The notes beneath the pieces are model-generated. The model searched no databases. It was not told the origin of the DNA and saw only the letters and a list, made by a program, of their open reading frames with translations. This document shows positions 61,141 to 64,000 of a stretch of 64,000 bases of DNA, piece after piece. The position numbers and the translations under genes were made by a program. This DNA comes from Welwitschia mirabilis (lineage: Eukaryota > Gnetophyta > Gnetopsida > Welwitschiales), in the NCBI GenBank assembly GCA_051453625.1, contig JBOZIK010000001.1, positions 251,601,082-251,665,081 of the forward strand. The letters run 5' to 3'. Position 1 is the stretch's first letter, and every line of letters starts with the position of its first letter.

Positions 61141-63310
61141 TCAAATGTTTTGATTATTAGTTTGCTTTGAACCACTTGATCTATTTAGAATTGAACTCAT
61201 ATTTAATTCCTCATCCCCAAGTTTACTTTTAGATGCTTCACCTTCATTGAACTAGAAAAAGATGAAAGTTATAAATGAATTTATTTATTTTCAACTTACT
61301 AAAGTATGTAGAGTAGAATATGTATTTACCTATTATATTTATTAACACATTGTTTTATACCATAGGAGAAATAACACTATCAGATTAGAGTTATCCAAGC
61401 TAATTCCATTATATAATTTAAAAATCATGGTAACTCGTGATAAAAAGTATATTGGCATTAGAGAAAATGAAGCTGCATTCTTACCACAGGACCCAGTTGT
61501 TGTAATATATTCATAATTTTTAAAATTTTTTCTTCCATCACTTGCTGATTTATTTTAACTTTCTCATTCTCCTTGTTAATTTCATTTGAATTATGAATAA
61601 CTTGAGATAAACTCACAGAAGTTGTTTTCTTTGGAAAAAAATTTTCATTGTTATAGAGTCACTGGCAGTACGAACTTTACCAGGATGCTCAATAACTAGC
61701 ATACATGTAATACAATCATCTCTAGTAGTTGACATGCTATTTGGGTCCTCTTAAATCACTTTCTCCTATATTAAATTATATAGGAGTTTTTTAAATAATA
61801 TATGTTTAGAGTATTATAAATTAAGTAATTAATACTTACAATAATTTGAATAGCTTTTGGTGTAGCTACCGATTCATTTGGCCTAACGTATGCCTTTTTC
61901 CATACATTCACATATTCTATTATTGCTAATATATCATTTATCTCAACTCTCTATAATAATTAGTATTTATAACATTAGAAACAACACATTGGAAAAACAT
62001 TTGTTCTTATTAATTCAACACTTTGTACCATATCATCTTCTATTTATTCCATAGGTTTTTATCCATTGATATGATGTAAAAATTATTGCCTTTTGCATAT
62101 TTGGTTTTTTTTGCCTTAATTCCTATTAACATATAATAAAAATGAATGTTAAAAAGATCTTAACAATTTTTTTAGAATTCATTTTATATTAAAACTCTCA
62201 AAATGCATCTTACACACTTGCCATTCATTTGAACTGAAGTATGCCACTATTTCTTACCATTATTATGGTTGAAACTCCTCAAGAACATGTACAAGCCTAT
62301 CTGCATCATTATGGTAAGAATCATAAAAATCCCTNNNNNNNNNNNNNNNNNNNNNNNNNNNNNNNNNNNNNNNNNNNNNNNNNNNNNNNNNNNNNNNNNN
62401 NNNNNNNNNNNNNNNNNNNNNNNNNNNNNNNNNNNNNNNNNNNNNNNNNNNNNNNNNNNNNNNNNNNNNNNNNNNNNNNNNNNNNNNNNNNNNNNNNNNN
62501 NNNNNNNNNNNNNNNNNNNNNNNNNNNNNNNNNNNNNNNNNNNNNNNNNNNNNNNNNNNNNNNNNNNNNNNNNNNNNNNNNNNNNNNNNNNNNNNNNNNN
62601 NNNNNNNNNNNNNNNNNNNNNNNNNNNNNNNNNNNNNNNNNNNNNNNNNNNNNNNNNNNNNNNNNNNNNNNNNNNNNNNNNNNNNNNNNNNNNNNNNNNN
62701 NNNNNNNNNNNNNNNNNNNNNNNNNNNNNNNNNNNNNNNNNNNNNNNNNNNNNNNNNNNNNNNNNNNNNNNNNNNNNNNNNNNNNNNNNNNNNNNNNNNN
62801 NNNNNNNNNNNNNNNNNNNNNNNNNNNNNNNNNNNNNNNNNNNNNNNNNNNNNNNNNNNNNNNNNNNNNNNNNNNNNNNNNNNNNNNNNNNNNNNNNNNN
62901 NNNNNNNNNNNNNNNNNNNNNNNNNNNNNNNNNNNNNNNNNNCAAAGTTCTTATTCTCTTCAGACACTTCAAATTTTTTCTATATGTTTAACATGTGTTA
63001 AAATGGAATGTAATAATCACAAGTTACATGTGTGTAATAATTATTAAATAATAACATAACTTGACCATCTTCCATAAATTAATTTTGAGATGCTCAGGTA
63101 ATGCCTCCAATTTTTATAATTTTTTGGTGCAACTCTATTATTCCTTACTATTTTCCCTAAGGAGGATGATAATTTTTCTCTATTTGGATCAACTTCTTGA
63201 CCTTTTTCATTTTATCTTAGTTGTATCTTATCATTAAGCTAATTTTGGCTAGATCAAGGAATTTTACTTTTCCTTTTTTGTGGAATTGGAGCTAGCATCA
63301 CCTTTCTCTA
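61141..63310 (-). pseudogene. CACTA (En/Spm, Ptta-type) transposon protein gene, decayed
   Basis: Minus-strand exons with GT/AG borders. 63055-63310: MLAPIPQKRKSK, GKIVRNNRVAPKNYKNW, LPEHLKINLWKMVKL. About 62207-62334: DSYHNDADRLVHVLEEFQP, then W and SSNEWQ. Around 62122 an exon starts after a TTAATAG acceptor. 61840-61950: fully open, 37 codons, with EYVNVWKKAYVRPNES. 61485-61765: DDCITCMLVIEHPGKVRTAS, then a helical KINQQVMEEKILKIMN stretch. 61141-61251: the last exon with GEASKSKLGDEELN and a stop. The E-H-P-G-x-V-R and I-V-R-x-x-R-x-A-P blocks are typical of the plant Ptta/En/Spm transposon family. Stops occur in the 62.2 kb exon, and a 608 bp gap removes part of it. Confidence 0.7.
62335..62942. 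other. Assembly gap inside the CACTA-type gene
   Basis: Run of 608 N. Apparent long open frames across it are an artefact of N. Confidence 0.99.
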
Positions 63311-64000
63311 CATATTATAAAATATCTAATTAATAAAAAAAAGTAATGGAGTATCCATTCTTAAACATTTATATTAGATATTATTTGCTCTTATCATAGA
63401 GAATCATTAACATTCTTAAAACCTAAAGAGAAAGAACTATTTATGAGTGAATGATATTCCAAAACAAAACTTAGTTTTGATACATGTACATGTAAAATAT
63501 AGTAATAAAAATAAGATGCTTATTGGTAAATCATGTACTATTAGAAGTTTTCACCTCCCTAAATCCTCCTCTTTTTCTTCTATCCATAAGAAGGCTCTTA
63601 TCCCTCAACATATGCAATGCAAATATTTCTACTTAGAAGATTTCTAAAAGAGAATAAATCTATGTCAAGAAGGTTATAGCATGTACTGATTATTTAAAAA
63701 ATATCAAGAACATGATGATGGTTTTCAAAATTATCCAATATAATTTGCTTTTCTAAATTATATTTTTAATTGCAAATTATATTTTCATAATTCAATTCTA
63801 CAAAGTAATGTAAAAATGAATACTAAGATTCATAAAACAACAATTTATAAACTTGCTTAACATACCTCTAGTGAAATGGAAATAAAGACAACTACGCACC
63901 ATACCTAATGTTCTCTTTGGTTTGAATAACATAGCCACATGTAGTGTTCACTTAAATCAATATCATAACATAAAATAGATATAAAAACTATATTAATTAT
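63311..64000. other. Unassigned AT-rich DNA at right edge
   Basis: Upstream, in minus sense, of the CACTA-type gene; it should hold earlier exons or the promoter side of that element, but nothing was recognised. Plus frame 63447-63647 is unmatched. Confidence 0.4.

Noticed and set aside
62241-63047. Frames of 234-268 codons on both strands across the N gap
   Set aside because: Artefact of the 608 N run; the minus-strand flank is part of a CACTA-type exon.
1-64000. CRISPR arrays, bacterial operons, rRNA genes
   Set aside because: The tandem repeats present are contiguous units inside LTRs with no spacers; gene structure with introns and LTR elements is plant-like; no rRNA sequence was seen.

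Overview
The window reads as repeat-rich plant nuclear DNA. It is strongly AT-rich with few CpGs, it is broken by runs of N, and it holds no uninterrupted cellular gene. It is a graveyard of decayed transposable elements. All domain calls below come from motifs read by eye in conceptual translations, with no database search. Plant origin is supported by primer-binding sites matching the plant initiator-Met tRNA pattern (TGGTATCAGAGC and variants), by plant-type copia, Athila-like gypsy, Sirevirus-like and CACTA (En/Spm) signatures, and by exons resembling plant GH9 endoglucanase, EHD and glutamate dehydrogenase.

Layout, left to right. (1) 1.5-2.4 kb: minus-strand gypsy gag remnant. (2) 2.5-15.5 kb: a minus-strand copia element with 169-170 bp LTRs, split by a second minus-strand copia at 7.7-14.3 kb that has its own LTRs, PBS, polypurine tract and a recognisable gag-protease-integrase-RT-RNase H order. 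(3) 15.5-25.7 kb: AT-rich DNA with no identifiable gene and a 99 bp tandem duplication. (4) 25.7-29.6 kb: minus-strand Athila-like gypsy protease-RT-RNase H-integrase pseudogene. (5) 29.6-36.2 kb: plus-strand Sirevirus-like copia with long LTRs; gag and protease remain, but most of pol is missing and an LTR-like piece plus a plant-transposon-protein-like frame occupy its place. (6) 37.4-46.0 kb: two direct copies of a roughly 2 kb minus-strand LTR, each with an adjacent PBS and an internal 23 bp tandem repeat, separated by 4.5 kb without recognisable coding. (7) 46.0-47.3 kb: a second gypsy RNase H-integrase remnant, cut by a plus-strand 5' LTR of the same copia family as the element in (2).

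(8) From about 50.5 kb to the right edge is the most unusual part. A CACTA-like terminus with subterminal repeats lies at 50.48 kb. A decayed minus-strand CACTA transposase-type gene (Ptta/En/Spm) lies at 61.1-63.3 kb. Between them are three plus-strand, intron-containing fragments of cellular genes: a GH9 endoglucanase missing its C-terminal exons, the last two exons of an EHD protein, and internal exons of glutamate dehydrogenase. The simplest inference is a CACTA-type element that captured host gene fragments as genomic DNA; an old genic island that decayed is the alternative.

Nothing in the window appears able to make a functional protein as it stands. Many of the stops fit C-to-T or G-to-A change (CAG to TAG, TGG to TAG or TGA), as expected for long-methylated plant repeats.
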